Below, in pieces: positions 45,548-55,330 of a stretch of DNA of 64,000 nt; the stretch's first letter is position 1; each line of letters opens with the position of its first letter. The DNA is from Deinobacterium chartae (GTDB lineage: Bacteria; Deinococcota; Deinococci; Deinococcales; Deinococcaceae): assembly GCF_014202645.1 (NCBI RefSeq), contig NZ_JACHHG010000009.1, positions 1-64,000 of the forward strand, given 5' to 3'. A program made the translations under genes and the position numbers. A model generated the notes under the pieces. The model saw only the letters and a program-made list of their open reading frames with translations, did no database searches and was not told the origin of the DNA.

Positions 45548-47203
45548 GTGAACAGCCTGCCCGCCCTCAAGCTGCGTGCGCTGCGTAACGCCATCTTGCG
45601 CGGCCGAGGGACGGGCCACCTGCTGGTCGTCTTGCTGGTCGCCCTGGTCGCCTGGGGCGAATGGGTGGGCGTGGGACGGGCCCTGACCTTTTTGGGTGCG
45701 TACGGCGACATCGGCCTGTCGGTCGCGCAGCGCAGCCTCGAGGCCGCGCTGGTGGTGCTGTCGGCCGGAGTGGCCTTCGGCACGGTCACGGTCGCCATCT
45801 CCACGCTCTACCTCTCGGACGACCTGAATTTCTTGCTGACCCAGCCGATCGCGGCGTGGCGGGTGTTCGCGCTCAAACTGAGCGAGACCTTCGTGTCGGC
45901 GGCGGGGGTGGCCGCCCTGCTCACGCTGCCCGCCGCCCTCGGCCTGGGAGCGCACAGCGGCGCTCCCGCGTGGTATTACCCGCTGGCCGCCATGCTCACC
46001 CTGCTGGTGTACGCCCTGCCGGTCGGACTGGGCTCGGCCCTGGCGGTCATCTTGATGCGCATTGCCCCGGCCGGACGCGTGCGCGAGATCGCCACCGGCC
46101 TCGGCGTGCTGCTCTCGGCGGGCCTGGTTCTGTTCGTGCGGGCCCTCAAACCCGAGCAACTGCTGCGCGCCGACCTCACCCCCGAGGCTTTCGGCCGGCT
46201 GCTGGCGCAGTTCGCCGGGGGTGGCGACACCCTGCTGCCCCCCGCCCTGATGGCCCGGGCCCTGTGGAACGCCGCGCACGGCGAACTCTCCCCCGCCCTG
46301 CTGCCGCAGCTGCTGCTGGCAGGTGCCGTGCTGTGGGGAGCCGGGGCGCTGGCCGCTCTGGCCTACCGTGAAGGCTGGGTGCGCGGCCTCGAGGGTTCGG
46401 GCGGACAGCTGGACCGCCGCCCGCGCGGCGCGAGCCTGGGCGAACGCGCCTTTGCCCGCCTGGGAACGGTGGGGCACCTGCTGTACAAGGACCTGCGGCT
46501 GATGCTGCGCGACGCCACGCAATGGAGCCAACTGCTGGTACTGGTCGCCCTGGTGGGCGTCTACCTGGTGTCGCTGCGCGCTTACCCCCTCGAGGGGCTG
46601 CTCTCGGGCGCGCGCTTTAAGATCGTAGTTGGCTACCTGCAACTGGCGCTGCAGGCCTTTATCGTGGCCGGGGTGGGCATCCGGCTGGCTTTTCCGGCGG
46701 TGAGCCTCGAGGGACACGGATACTGGTTGCTGCGCAGCGCCCCCCTTTCCAGCGCGCGGGTGGTGATCGGCAAGTATCTGGGCGCGCTGCCCCCGGTCTT
46801 GCTGATGGCCCTCCTGATGGCGTGGCAGACCGCCAGTTTTCTGCAGCTCTCCCCGCTGATCGCCACGGCCACACTGATGGTGGGCGTTTCCGGCGCGCTG
46901 GTGATCACCGCGCTGGGCGTGGGCATCGGTGCCGCTTATCCGCGCTTCCGGGCCGATAACCCGGCCGAGATTGCGGTCTCGGCGGGCGGGCTGATGTACA
47001 TGCTGCTCAGCCTCGCTTACAGCGCCGTCCTGACCGCCCTGATGGCCCGGCCCGCCTTTATCAGCCTCGTTGGTCAGGCGGACGGTTATTTTGGCAGCCT
47101 CGAGGGTAGAGTTCTTTTAGGCGTTTATACCCTGCTCACCGTGGCCGGCACCCTGCTGCCCCTGGGTTGGGGCATCCGGGGCCTGTCGCGCTGGGAAGGA
47201 TAA
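45548..47203 (+). CDS. ABC exporter membrane subunit
   Basis: The 551-residue protein has around 12 hydrophobic helices, matching the large single-chain ABC-2-like permeases (putative ABC exporter family). Soluble segments at about 285-315 and a conserved-looking HLLYKDLRLMLRDATQWSQL precede the second half. GTG start 1 nt after the ATPase stop codon. No substrate clue in the neighbourhood. Confidence 0.8.
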   Translation: MNSLPALKLRALRNAILRGRGTGHLLVVLLVALVAWGEWVGVGRALTFLGAYGDIGLSVAQRSLEAALVVLSAGVAFGTVTVAISTLYLSDDLNFLLTQPIAAWRVFALKLSETFVSAAGVAALLTLPAALGLGAHSGAPAWYYPLAAMLTLLVYALPVGLGSALAVILMRIAPAGRVREIATGLGVLLSAGLVLFVRALKPEQLLRADLTPEAFGRLLAQFAGGGDTLLPPALMARALWNAAHGELSPALLPQLLLAGAVLWGAGALAALAYREGWVRGLEGSGGQLDRRPRGASLGERAFARLGTVGHLLYKDLRLMLRDATQWSQLLVLVALVGVYLVSLRAYPLEGLLSGARFKIVVGYLQLALQAFIVAGVGIRLAFPAVSLEGHGYWLLRSAPLSSARVVIGKYLGALPPVLLMALLMAWQTASFLQLSPLIATATLMVGVSGALVITALGVGIGAAYPRFRADNPAEIAVSAGGLMYMLLSLAYSAVLTALMARPAFISLVGQADGYFGSLEGRVLLGVYTLLTVAGTLLPLGWGIRGLSRWEG

Positions 47204-47239
47204 GCCTTGAGCCAAGTTGGGCAGTCTGGCAAGCCACCC

Positions 47240-47261
47240 ACGCCGCGCCGAAGCGGCGTTT
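47240..47261 (+). terminator. weak hairpin after the ABC exporter operon
   Basis: ACGCCGC (47240-47246) pairs with GCGGCGT (47253-47259), followed by TTC. Confidence 0.5.
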
Positions 47262-47297
47262 CAGTTCACCTTCATCCGGTCAGGGAGTATTGAGCGT

Positions 47298-48506
47298 ATG
47301 GGAGAGCCTCTCATTCAGGGCCTGCACCTTCCAAGCATCGCGGTAGCTCTGGGCTTGACCGCCTGCCTGATCAGTGCCTTCACGGCCCTGCTGGCGCTTC
47401 TGCGTCCGTCTTACCCGGGCTATCCCGCCTGGGCGCTCGGCATCTTGCTGCTCTCGTTCGGCGTGCTGGTCGGGGCCGAACGCACACCCCAAACCCTCGT
47501 TTTCGCAATCGCCGTCGGCAACACCCTGCTGGCACTGGGCGGAGCGCTGCTGGTCAGCTCGTACCGGACGTTCAGTCAACTGGGGCTGCGCATCGAACGG
47601 GGTTTTTTCGCGGCCCTGCCCGTTTATACGCTGCTGATCCTGTTCTTTTCGGTGGTGCAAGACCGCATGGACATCCGGCTCCTGATCGTCAACGTTTACT
47701 GCGGAGCGGCGATGCTCGCGCTGCTGTGGATCTGTCTGACCCAGATCATCCGACAGCCGCGCCTGCGCGCAGGATACGTGCTGAGCAGCGCCGTCTTCCT
47801 GACCATCCCGCTCACCGCCCTGCCCCGCCTGCTGCTCTTCGAACACGCCGCTTACCTGGATGTCACCACCGCCACCCACAGCAACCTGTTTCTTTACCTG
47901 GGCATTCTGGTGCTGGTCACCGGCGGCACCTTCACCGTGCAACTGCTGCACGAGGACCGTCGTCGCCTCGAGATGGCCGACTTACAGGCCGAACTGCACG
48001 CCCTGGCCCGCACCGATCCCCTGACCGGGCTGCACAACCGCCGCGGCCTCGAGGCTCATTTCCTGGCCCTGCTCGCCCGGCACGCGGGCAACCTGAGCTT
48101 GGTGGTGATCGACATCGACCATTTCAAGAGCATCAACGACCGTTACGGGCACGAGATCGGGGACCGCTGTCTGCAGATGCTGGCCCGCGCCCTGAACGAA
48201 AATATCCGGCCCGGCGACTTTACCGCGCGTTACGGCGGCGAGGAGTTCATTGTGCTGCTGCCCCGCACCTCGCAGGCCGAGGCGGTCGAGGTCGCCCACC
48301 GCCTGCGCAGCCGCATCGCCGACCTGTTTTCAAACAGCGTCGGCCTGCCGCCTTTTACGCTTTCGATCGGCATCGCGCAGCACCTGCACGGCGAGAGCCT
48401 CGAGGAACTGTTCGCCCGCGCGGACCGCGCGATGTACGCCGCCAAGCAGAGCGGTCGCAACGCGGTGTTCACCTTGGGCGCGTCGGGGTCTCCGACCTCG
48501 GCCTGA
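47298..48506 (+). CDS. membrane-bound diguanylate cyclase (GGDEF)
   Basis: The 402-residue protein has six to seven N-terminal helices (residues about 10-215), a short coiled linker (HEDRRRLEMADLQAEL) and a GGDEF domain: DPLTGLHNRRGLE, VVIDIDHFKSINDRYGHEIGD and the active site RYGGEEF. The product-inhibition I-site RxxD is intact (RPGD, five residues before GGEEF). It should make c-di-GMP in response to an unknown membrane signal. No EAL partner nearby. Confidence 0.9.
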   Translation: MGEPLIQGLHLPSIAVALGLTACLISAFTALLALLRPSYPGYPAWALGILLLSFGVLVGAERTPQTLVFAIAVGNTLLALGGALLVSSYRTFSQLGLRIERGFFAALPVYTLLILFFSVVQDRMDIRLLIVNVYCGAAMLALLWICLTQIIRQPRLRAGYVLSSAVFLTIPLTALPRLLLFEHAAYLDVTTATHSNLFLYLGILVLVTGGTFTVQLLHEDRRRLEMADLQAELHALARTDPLTGLHNRRGLEAHFLALLARHAGNLSLVVIDIDHFKSINDRYGHEIGDRCLQMLARALNENIRPGDFTARYGGEEFIVLLPRTSQAEAVEVAHRLRSRIADLFSNSVGLPPFTLSIGIAQHLHGESLEELFARADRAMYAAKQSGRNAVFTLGASGSPTSA

Positions 48507-48522
48507 CGTCCCCGGCAAGCCC

Positions 48523-49362
48523 CTACCCTCCCGCATCCCGCCGGGCCAGGTACAGCAGCGTTACGAAACGGCGCCGCACCTGGCCCGAGAACTCGCGCTC
48601 GATCAGCTCGCGCAACGCAGCGTACAGCGCCGCTTTCTGCTCTGCCGGAAGCACGTTGTGCCCCGAGTAGGTGTCGAGCAGGCGCACGTAGTCCGCCGCC
48701 GCGTACACCCGCTCGAAGGGAAAGCGGCGCAGCTCGGCCTCGCCGAAAAACCCGCTCTCGCGGATCTGGCTCAGGCGCTCCTCGAGGGGCATCCCGCCCG
48801 GGCGCGGCACCGCGCGGCGCTCGCGGGCGAGTTCGGGCGCGTGCAGGCGGTATAGCGCCTGCGCCTCGGCCGCGAAATCCGCCCCGGCAGCATCGTCTTC
48901 CCAGGTGTTCCACATCAGCGCCAGCGTCCCCCCCGGCCGCAACGCCCGCGCGAAACGCCCGTAGGCGTCTTGCGGGTCGAGCCAGTGAAACGAACTGGCC
49001 GCCAGACCCAGCGTGTACGCCCCCGCCTCGGGCTCGAAACGCTCGAAGCTGCCGTGCACGAAGCGCACCTCGAGGCCCGCCAGGTGTCGGCGGGCCCGCT
49101 CGATCAGCTTCTCGCCCAGTTCCACGCAGGTAAAGCGCAGCCCGCGCCGCGCGAACGGCAAGGTGGCCTTGCCCGGCCCGCACCCCACCTCGAGGGCCCG
49201 GTCTCCCGGGCGCAGGTGTCCGAACGCGAAAACCGCGTCCACCGCTTCCGGGGGGTAATCCGGGCGGTACACGTCGTACGCTTCGGCCACCGTATCGAAG
49301 GTGGCGCGCAACTTCAGGCGGTCGCCGGGCACCGGGCGCGGCGCGGAGCGGTCCTCGGGCAT
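48523..49362 (-). CDS. SAM-dependent methyltransferase
   Basis: This 279-residue class I methyltransferase has motif I ALEVGCGPGKATLPFA (about residues 56-71), the acidic post-motif VELGEKLIERA, FERFEPEAGAYTLGLAASSFHW with the motif IV region, and LRPGGTLALMWNTWE. It resembles small-molecule methyltransferases (Methyltransf_11/25 type). Leaderless start behind TAGGCT. Substrate unknown. Confidence 0.85.
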   Translation of the reverse strand: MPEDRSAPRPVPGDRLKLRATFDTVAEAYDVYRPDYPPEAVDAVFAFGHLRPGDRALEVGCGPGKATLPFARRGLRFTCVELGEKLIERARRHLAGLEVRFVHGSFERFEPEAGAYTLGLAASSFHWLDPQDAYGRFARALRPGGTLALMWNTWEDDAAGADFAAEAQALYRLHAPELARERRAVPRPGGMPLEERLSQIRESGFFGEAELRRFPFERVYAAADYVRLLDTYSGHNVLPAEQKAALYAALRELIEREFSGQVRRRFVTLLYLARRDAGG

Positions 49363-49368
49363 GTTCCC

Positions 49369-49374
49369 AGCCTA
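49369..49374 (-). promoter_or_regulatory. leaderless -10 box of the methyltransferase gene
   Basis: TAGGCT on the minus strand ends 6 nt before the ATG. Confidence 0.5.
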
Positions 49375-49468
49375 ACCCGAATCCGCCTGCCCGTCTCGCC
49401 TGACCGGCAGCGCTGGCCGCACGGTCTCGCCTGACCGGAACCTGATGGTTTCTTTAAAGGATGCAGGC

Positions 49469-51058
49469 ATGCGCAACGCCCTGCTGCTGACCCTCACGGC
49501 GGCCCTGCTGGCCGGATGTACCTCCCATGCTCCCCAGCAAACGCCGCCCCAGACCCCGCCGCCGCCCCGCGCACAGACCCTCGACTTCAGCGGTTTTGAG
49601 GGACAGAAAGCGGCGCTGACCACGGCGGGCCTGCGGGTCTTTGGCAAGAACGCCACTTTGGCGCAAGACCTCGAGCCCGAGTACATCGCGGTCGCCCCCG
49701 ACGGCAAGACCGCCTGGGTGTCGCTGCAGGAGAACAACGCGCTCGCCATCTTGGACCTTGAGGCGCGCCGCGTGCGCCAGATCGTACCGCTGGGCTTCAA
49801 GGACCACAGCCTGCCCGGTCAGGGTCTGGACGCCAGCGACAAGGACGCGCAGGCCAACATCCGCAACTGGCCGGTCCTGGGCATGTACATGCCCGACGGC
49901 ATCGCGGCCTTCAGCGTGGGCGGGCAGACCTATCTGGTCAGCGCCAACGAGGGCGACGCGCGCGAGTACGACGGCCTCGAGGAGGAAACGCGGGTTTCCA
50001 GGCTGCGGCTGGACCCCACCGCCTTTCCAAATGCCGCCGAACTGCAAAAAGAAACGCAGCTGGGCCGCCTGAACGTCACCAACACCCTGGGCGACACGGA
50101 CGGTGACGGCGATTTTGACCGGCTCTACGCCTTTGGGGCGCGTTCACTGAGCGTGTGGGACGCTTCAGGACGGCTGCTGGCCGACACCGGGGACCTGCTC
50201 GAGCGCAAGATGGCCGAACTGCTCCCGGCTCACTTCAACGCCGACCACGGCAGCAACACCCTGGACAACCGCAGCGACAACAAGGGTCCCGAGCCCGAGG
50301 GGGTGACGGTCGGAGTGGTAGGCGGCAAGACCCTGGCCTTCTTGGGCCTCGAGCGGGCCAGCGGCATCGTGGTTCTGGACGTGTCCGATCCGCGCGCCCC
50401 GAAGTTTGTGCAGTACTTTAATCCGCGCGACTTCACGCAGGCTCCCGAGAGCGGCAACGCCGGGGACCTCGGCCCCGAGGGCCTGCTGTTCGTACCCGCC
50501 ACCGACAGTCCCAACGGCCAGCCGATGCTGGTCGTGGGGAACGAGGTGAGCGGCAGTACCACGCTGTACCGCGTACAAGACAGCGGTCAACTGAGCATGC
50601 TGGGCCGCTATCAGGTCAGCCCCTTCGCCTTCGATGAGGGTGCGGCCGAAATCCCGGCGTACGACGCGGGCAGCAGGCGGGTCTTCGTGGTGAACGGAGC
50701 CACCGGGGGCCTGGACGTGCTCGACGTATCCGATCCCACCCGGCCCACGCTGGTCAAGAGCCTCTCGCTGGCGGCCTACGGCGGCTCGGCCAACAGCGTG
50801 GCCGCACGCGGCGGCGTGATCGCCGTGGCCGTGCAGAACGACGCGGACAAACAGGCTAACGGCCGCGTGGTGTTCTTTGACAAAGACGGGCGGGAGCTCG
50901 GCCAAGAGGGCGTGGGGGCCCTGCCGGACATGCTGACCTTCACGCCCGACGGCAAAACGGTGCTGGTCGCCAACGAGGGTGAGCCCAGCAGCGATTACAC
51001 CCGCGATCCGGTCGGCAGCGTGACCCTGCTCGACGTCGCGCAGATCATCGGGAAATAA
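49469..51058 (+). CDS. choice-of-anchor-I-like beta-propeller lipoprotein
   Basis: The 529-residue protein has a lipoprotein signal peptide (NALLLTLTAALLAGC) and a Pro-rich linker, then a beta-propeller-like domain with repeats such as EYIAVAPDGKTAWVSLQENN, GIVVLDVSDPRAPKFV and MLTFTPDGKTVLVANEGEPS. This pattern matches the choice-of-anchor I / esterase-like surface proteins. DTDGDGDFD is a possible calcium loop. ATG at 49469 is favoured by AAAGGA 8 nt upstream. Exact activity unknown. Confidence 0.8.
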   Translation: MRNALLLTLTAALLAGCTSHAPQQTPPQTPPPPRAQTLDFSGFEGQKAALTTAGLRVFGKNATLAQDLEPEYIAVAPDGKTAWVSLQENNALAILDLEARRVRQIVPLGFKDHSLPGQGLDASDKDAQANIRNWPVLGMYMPDGIAAFSVGGQTYLVSANEGDAREYDGLEEETRVSRLRLDPTAFPNAAELQKETQLGRLNVTNTLGDTDGDGDFDRLYAFGARSLSVWDASGRLLADTGDLLERKMAELLPAHFNADHGSNTLDNRSDNKGPEPEGVTVGVVGGKTLAFLGLERASGIVVLDVSDPRAPKFVQYFNPRDFTQAPESGNAGDLGPEGLLFVPATDSPNGQPMLVVGNEVSGSTTLYRVQDSGQLSMLGRYQVSPFAFDEGAAEIPAYDAGSRRVFVVNGATGGLDVLDVSDPTRPTLVKSLSLAAYGGSANSVAARGGVIAVAVQNDADKQANGRVVFFDKDGRELGQEGVGALPDMLTFTPDGKTVLVANEGEPSSDYTRDPVGSVTLLDVAQIIGK

Positions 51059-51059
51059 A

Positions 51060-51079
51060 CCCCGGCGGCGTGGCCGGGG
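51060..51079 (+). terminator. stem-loop after the choice-of-anchor gene
   Basis: CCCCGGC (51060-51066) pairs with GCCGGGG (51073-51079) directly behind the stop codon; no U-run. Confidence 0.5.
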
Positions 51080-51118
51080 CAGGGCGGCGCGGATCGCGGG
51101 GCGGCTTTCAAGCCGAGC

Positions 51119-51742
51119 CTAGCCGCTCACCCGTTCCTCAACGGCTGCGGCCGGTCCAAAGAAGCGGCTTGCGGCCTCGCCGGCAGCGAAGCCTTCCAGC
51201 GCCTCGCCGGGCCGGTTGCCCTGCGCGAGCAGTTCGCCGCCCCAGCGCATTCCCATGAACTGCGCGGCATACTTCATCGCGGCGACGAGCGGCGCGGCCT
51301 TCTCGGGCTCCTCGCCGTGCGCCACGATCAGGTGCAGGGCCTTCCCCTGCATCCGCTCCCGGAAATTCAGGCCGGGCACGCGCATCCAGGCACTCCAGTG
51401 GTCGAGGTACAGCTTGAGGTGCCCGGGCAGGCCGTACCAGTACAGCGGGGTCGCGATCACGATGTCGGTGGCCTCGAGCGTCGCCTCGAGGAGGTTCAGG
51501 GCTACTCCCTCGGGCATGGGGTACGCGCGGTACGGATCGGCGTGACGCCGGTCCTCGAACGGTTCGAGGGTGGGGTGGTCGATCACCCGAATCCAGCGTT
51601 GCAGCGCGTTCGTCGGGAGGGAGCGTGCCGCCGCGCGCGCCAGGGCCTCGCTGTTGCTGCCCGCGCGGGTGCTGCCCAGCAAGAACAGGTACTTCTGGCC
51701 CGCCGCGCCGTGCGGGGGCGTGCGGCCTACTTTCGTTGTCAT
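51119..51742 (-). CDS. flavodoxin-fold NAD(P)H-dependent oxidoreductase
   Basis: The 207-residue protein has a flavodoxin-like FMN-binding loop (LFLLGSTRAGSNSEALARAAA, shown in part: GSTRAGSNSEAL) and ATPLYWYGLPGHLKLYLDHW, as in the FMN-dependent quinone or nitro reductases. AAGGAGG lies 5 nt before the chosen ATG. Divergent from a LysR gene, which is the likely regulator. Confidence 0.85.
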   Translation of the reverse strand: MTTKVGRTPPHGAAGQKYLFLLGSTRAGSNSEALARAAARSLPTNALQRWIRVIDHPTLEPFEDRRHADPYRAYPMPEGVALNLLEATLEATDIVIATPLYWYGLPGHLKLYLDHWSAWMRVPGLNFRERMQGKALHLIVAHGEEPEKAAPLVAAMKYAAQFMGMRWGGELLAQGNRPGEALEGFAAGEAASRFFGPAAAVEERVSG

Positions 51743-51887
51743 GAAACCCTCCTTGGGGCTACGTTGCGCGGTCCACCCGGACCGAACTGAGTTCAGGCTA
51801 GCGCCGCGAGCGCGCGCGAACAAAGCAAAACCCAGGACCTCGGGGCCGCTTGTATGGAAGATTTCGATGGAAAGGGCCGGGGATACT

Positions 51888-51893
51888 TACACT
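51888..51893 (+). promoter_or_regulatory. leaderless -10 box of the LysR gene
   Basis: TACACT ends 5 nt before the ATG. Confidence 0.55.
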
Positions 51894-51898
51894 GAATC

Positions 51899-52816
51899 AT
51901 GCAGAGTGCCCTGACCCTCGCGCAGCTGCGCGTCTTCTTGGCCATCGCCGAGCACGGCAGTTTCAGCGAGGCCGCCTTGCAGCTCGACTTGCACCAGTCC
52001 ACCGTCAGCTACACCCTGGCGGAAATGGAACGGATCCTGGGCGGCAGCGTTTTCCGGCGCGGACGGCAGGGTGCACTCCTCACCCCGCTCGGCGAGCGCC
52101 TGCTGCCGCATGCCCGCGCGGCCCTCGCAGCCATCGACGCGATGCACCAGGAAGCCGCCCTCGAGCGCGGCTCGCTCAGCGGCGTCATCCGCGTCGCCAC
52201 CCTGCGCAGCGCGGGTGTCCACCTGCTGCCCGCGATCATCCACGACCTGCGCCGCGAGGCCCCCGACTTGCACGTCCGCGTCGTTCACAGCCCAAGCGGC
52301 AGCCTCGAGGACCCGCTGCACGCCGGGCAGGCCGATGTCAGCCTGCTGAACCTGCCTGTGGCCACCTCGCTGCTGACCTGGCCGCTGCTGCGCGACGAGT
52401 ACCTTGCGGTCTTCGCGCGCGGCGAGGCTCCCGCGCGCCTCGGGTGGGAGGATTTCGCGGCCCGCGAGCTGCTGCGCTGCAACGAGGAATGCTGGCGCAT
52501 CATTCGCCCGCACCTCGAGGCGCACGGGGTTCACCTCGGCGCGGCGGACCAGGTGCGCGAGGACGCGGTGATCCTCTCGATGATCGGCCACGGCCTGGGC
52601 ATGAGCGTGATGCCGCGCCTCTCCCTCGATCCGCTGCCCGCGGGCCTCGAGCTGCGCTCGTTGCCCGACCCGCTGTGGCGCACCCTGGCCGTCGCCACCC
52701 TGCCCAACCGCGCCTCCACTCCGCTGGTCAAGACCTTTGTGGCGAGCGCGCGGCGGGTCGCCTCGAGGCTGGCAGGGAGCTTGCCGGCGCAGGAGGAGGT
52801 CGGACCTCGAGGGTAA
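51899..52816 (+). CDS. LysR-family transcriptional regulator
   Basis: The 305-residue regulator has the N-terminal LysR helix-turn-helix (LTLAQLRVFLAIAEHGSFSE, then AALQLDLHQSTVSYTLAEME) and a substrate-binding domain (VIRVATLRSAGVHLLPAIIH, ADVSLLNLPV). It probably controls the divergent oxidoreductase gene. It is the last intact chromosomal gene before the mobile-element scar. Confidence 0.9.
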   Translation: MQSALTLAQLRVFLAIAEHGSFSEAALQLDLHQSTVSYTLAEMERILGGSVFRRGRQGALLTPLGERLLPHARAALAAIDAMHQEAALERGSLSGVIRVATLRSAGVHLLPAIIHDLRREAPDLHVRVVHSPSGSLEDPLHAGQADVSLLNLPVATSLLTWPLLRDEYLAVFARGEAPARLGWEDFAARELLRCNEECWRIIRPHLEAHGVHLGAADQVREDAVILSMIGHGLGMSVMPRLSLDPLPAGLELRSLPDPLWRTLAVATLPNRASTPLVKTFVASARRVASRLAGSLPAQEEVGPRG

Positions 52817-52864
52817 TGCGTTACCGCGCACAGGGGCTGACCGCATGGAAAAATGAGGAAGGAA

Positions 52865-53466
52865 GGGTGCTTATGCGCCCATGATGCTGACCGGATTGCT
52901 GTTGCCCTCCAGAAACCCAACCGCTTTCCGCACTTCCCTTTGGACCCCAAGCCTGCATTCGCCTGGCCCGACTCGCCCCGGTCCTCGAGCGACTGGCTAA
53001 CGAGCTCCAGCCGTTGGAGTTCGTCGCGGTGGACTCTGCACGCTTACAAGGGTGGCCCTTCAAGCGTGCGCGCAGATGCAAGTGCAAAGGGCCCGTCACC
53101 GGTTCAGCACTGCCGGACCGGTCCATGGGTTCAACTGCACGCCTGGAATGCTCTGAACGGACGAATAGCCCGGTACGAGATTCGACCGGGCAACGAACAC
53201 GAATTCGATGCTGCGCGAGATGAACTGGACTTGGCCAGCTTAGGGCAGACCACACCAGATTGGGGATAAACGCTACCCATCGGGGACCTGCCTGACGACA
53301 CCGAACGCTAAGCAGGTGAAGGTCCGGTGGAAGCCGGAATATAGCGCTGCGAGGACGGGGGTAGAATCGGCTTTTTCGGGGTTGGTGGCAGCAAGTGAAG
53401 ACCCTGCTCAACTTGCAGCTGAAGGTGCTGGTACCCAACCTCGAGGTTATCAACCCCAGCCCGTAA
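52865..53466 (+). pseudogene. decayed DDE transposase
   Basis: Pieces of one transposase are spread over three frames: [20 protein letters not shown] and [20 protein letters not shown], then (frame change) [40 protein letters not shown] and, after another shift, [20 protein letters not shown] to a natural stop at 53466. The D-S and LHAW..GRI segments correspond to the DDE catalytic region (IS4/IS982-like). At least two frameshifts make it non-functional. Confidence 0.75.
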
Positions 53467-53854
53467 TGCCTCGCTTTTCAACCTTTATTCACGGTTTTAG
53501 GCAAGGGGTGATGTCAACAGATTCGATTGGCAAAAATATTTGCTCCATAAGCTGCAAAATACCCTATTTAGTTTTTCGTTACTCATTTTTTATAATAATT
53601 CGATATCGAATTATTTTTTGTCCTATTTATTAAATTCATAATGAGTCACATGAGTTATAAAACGGACTTTCCCCAATTGACCATTTCTGCGTACTGCTTC
53701 AACAGTCATTAATTAATGAATTTTAATGTTTTTGTGTAATATTTAATGAAAAAAGGGAGTCAAGGAAATATGATTCAGCTACGAGGCGGTTGGGCAAACT
53801 CTTGAAATGTTAACTGGCGCGATGCATTAGTCTGTCCTACCGGAATGGAGAAAA
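53467..53854. other. AT-rich non-coding stretch at the edge of the inserted segment
   Basis: Base composition drops sharply from about two-thirds GC to strongly AT-rich. It contains a 22-bp palindrome followed by a T-run (53594-53620) and the palindrome CATTAATTAATG near 53707. No CTCGAG palindrome and no convincing ORF. It is probably the upstream region of the two foreign genes that follow. Confidence 0.7.
53594..53620 (+). terminator. AT-rich terminator-like palindrome
   Basis: 11-bp arms (53594-53604 and 53605-53615, centre CGATATCG) followed by TTTT up to a G at 53620. This would be an intrinsic terminator for plus-strand transcription. Confidence 0.5.
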
Positions 53855-54388
53855 ATGGGAAATCTTCGCAATATCACCCATGGAACCACGATTACTCTAG
53901 CCCTTACTTCATGCGGACAAAACGTGCTACAAGGTTCTAATCTTGCTACCCGTGAACAGAGACAGGTGTATTTTGAGCGTCTGAAGGATGAAGGGAGGGT
54001 GCCACAGAATGCACAACTTGTACAATTCAGCAAATTTAAAGGTAGCTTGGGTGCGTTGCAGGCGATTCCTGGGATTGCCTATTGTGAGGGTGAACTCAAC
54101 ACCAGCGAAACAGGAGATAGTGCTGGAGCACATTTTCAAACCTTCTGCTTTGGAGTTGGCTCAAAATTAGTAGTTCAATCCACCCAGAGAGTGCGCCTCG
54201 AAAATATCAACACCCAGGAAACCGATGCAGACGAATCATTTTCGATAAATGGTATCACTTATTTAATAGCCGTATTACCCAATCATCCCCAGACCCCTCT
54301 TTACTGCGCTCGCGGCTGGATGTCAGCCACCTACTGGGATGGAGAAAAACAGCAGGGACAAACCCCTGGTACTTGCTGGTATTATTGA
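53855..54388 (+). CDS. unknown putative lipoprotein of foreign origin
   Basis: The 177-residue protein has a hydrophobic N-terminal segment ending in LALTSC-GQ, which reads as a lipobox at Cys20. The mature part has several cysteines (AYCEGE, QTFCFGVG, LYCARGW, TCWYY), suggesting disulfides outside the membrane. GGAG lies 4 nt before the ATG. Codon use is AT-rich, unlike all other genes here. It is 3 nt from the next gene, so the two form a unit. No family recognised. Confidence 0.6.
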   Translation: MGNLRNITHGTTITLALTSCGQNVLQGSNLATREQRQVYFERLKDEGRVPQNAQLVQFSKFKGSLGALQAIPGIAYCEGELNTSETGDSAGAHFQTFCFGVGSKLVVQSTQRVRLENINTQETDADESFSINGITYLIAVLPNHPQTPLYCARGWMSATYWDGEKQQGQTPGTCWYY

Positions 54389-54391
54389 AAT

Positions 54392-54754
54392 ATGATACCA
54401 GAGAAAATACTACTTGGGATTCAAAGTCCAGAAGAAGCCGCGCAGATTATTTATATCAGGGCAAAAGAAGAGTTTTTTAAATGGATCAATGATCACAAAT
54501 ACACCACCCTACTTGCACTAACACTTTTTCAAACTTCTGGAATTTATACAGAACGAATCCGACTTTCTGGCCTTTTTCTGGATTCTCTCTGGGAAATTCG
54601 GTTTAAGGAAGATTCCCATCTTCTGATAGAGGTGATTAGCATATCAGAAACCAATACCAAGATAAGTTCAATAAAATTCAACAAACTATTGGCAACGGAA
54701 TTTAAACTGGTGATATTTGGTGGGGCACCAAAGGTGCAATTTTCAAACTACTGA
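54392..54754 (+). CDS. unknown 120-residue protein of foreign origin
   Basis: This protein without signal peptide starts MIPEKILLGIQSPEEAAQII. It is rich in Ile, Lys, Glu and Phe, with a possible amphipathic core (TTLLALTLFQTSGIYTERIR) and alternating hydrophobic strands later. It is probably a cytoplasmic partner of the preceding lipoprotein gene. AT-rich codon use. No family recognised; an effector/immunity or toxin/antidote pair is one untested reading. Confidence 0.55.
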   Translation: MIPEKILLGIQSPEEAAQIIYIRAKEEFFKWINDHKYTTLLALTLFQTSGIYTERIRLSGLFLDSLWEIRFKEDSHLLIEVISISETNTKISSIKFNKLLATEFKLVIFGGAPKVQFSNY

Positions 54755-54862
54755 TACCCGTTGAAGGCAGGCGGGTCGGTAGCGGAAGAAGGCCGCCTTC
54801 CTGACCAACCCTCAAAACGGGCTCAGCATGTGGGAATTCGGCTCCCATACGGTATTTCTGCA

Positions 54863-55330
54863 ATGAAGAACACCCCCGGGAGCCGACACCCTCCCGACGC
54901 ACTGCGAACCGCCTTTCCGCTGAACGCCCGCCGCCTCACCGACCTCGCTGCCCTCGTCCTCGCCATCGTGCAAGCCCGCACCATCGTCCTGTATACCCTC
55001 AGGAACCACGTTTCCCTGCCCGGCACTCGCGACGTCCGCTACCAACGCTACCAACGCCTGCTGCGCTTCATGCAGTTCACGATGCCTGCCGGCCTGTACA
55101 CCACCGGCGTTCTGCGCTTCCTTCCGGTGACCTCTGGCTAATTCTCGACCGCACCCACTGGAAGCTCGGCCAGCGTGAGGTGAATATCCTGTTGCTCAGA
55201 GCTGCCTGGCGCCCGTTCAGCTTCCCGCTGCTCTGGACACTCCTGCCCCACGATGGGGCCAACCATCAACAGGCTCGAATCGCACTGATCGAGCGTTTCC
55301 TCGCTGTCTGCGGTGAGCGTCGTCGGCGCA
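54863..55330 (+). pseudogene. decayed IS4-family transposase
   Basis: From ATG at 54863, ALRTAFPLNARRLTDLAALV and RDVRYQRYQRLLRFMQF match the N-terminal part of IS4-type transposases of Deinococcus. A frameshift near 55120 moves the reading frame to LWLILDRTHWKLGQREVNIL and LLWTLLPHDGANHQQARIAL, which holds the first catalytic Asp. The rest of the gene, including the second Asp and the Glu, is missing where it meets an IS5 end. Confidence 0.8.

Noticed and set aside
53581-53760. Origin or attachment site in the AT-rich segment
   Set aside because: There are palindromes and an AT-rich stretch but no repeated DnaA-box-like or iteron-like units, no integrase gene and no tRNA gene next to it.
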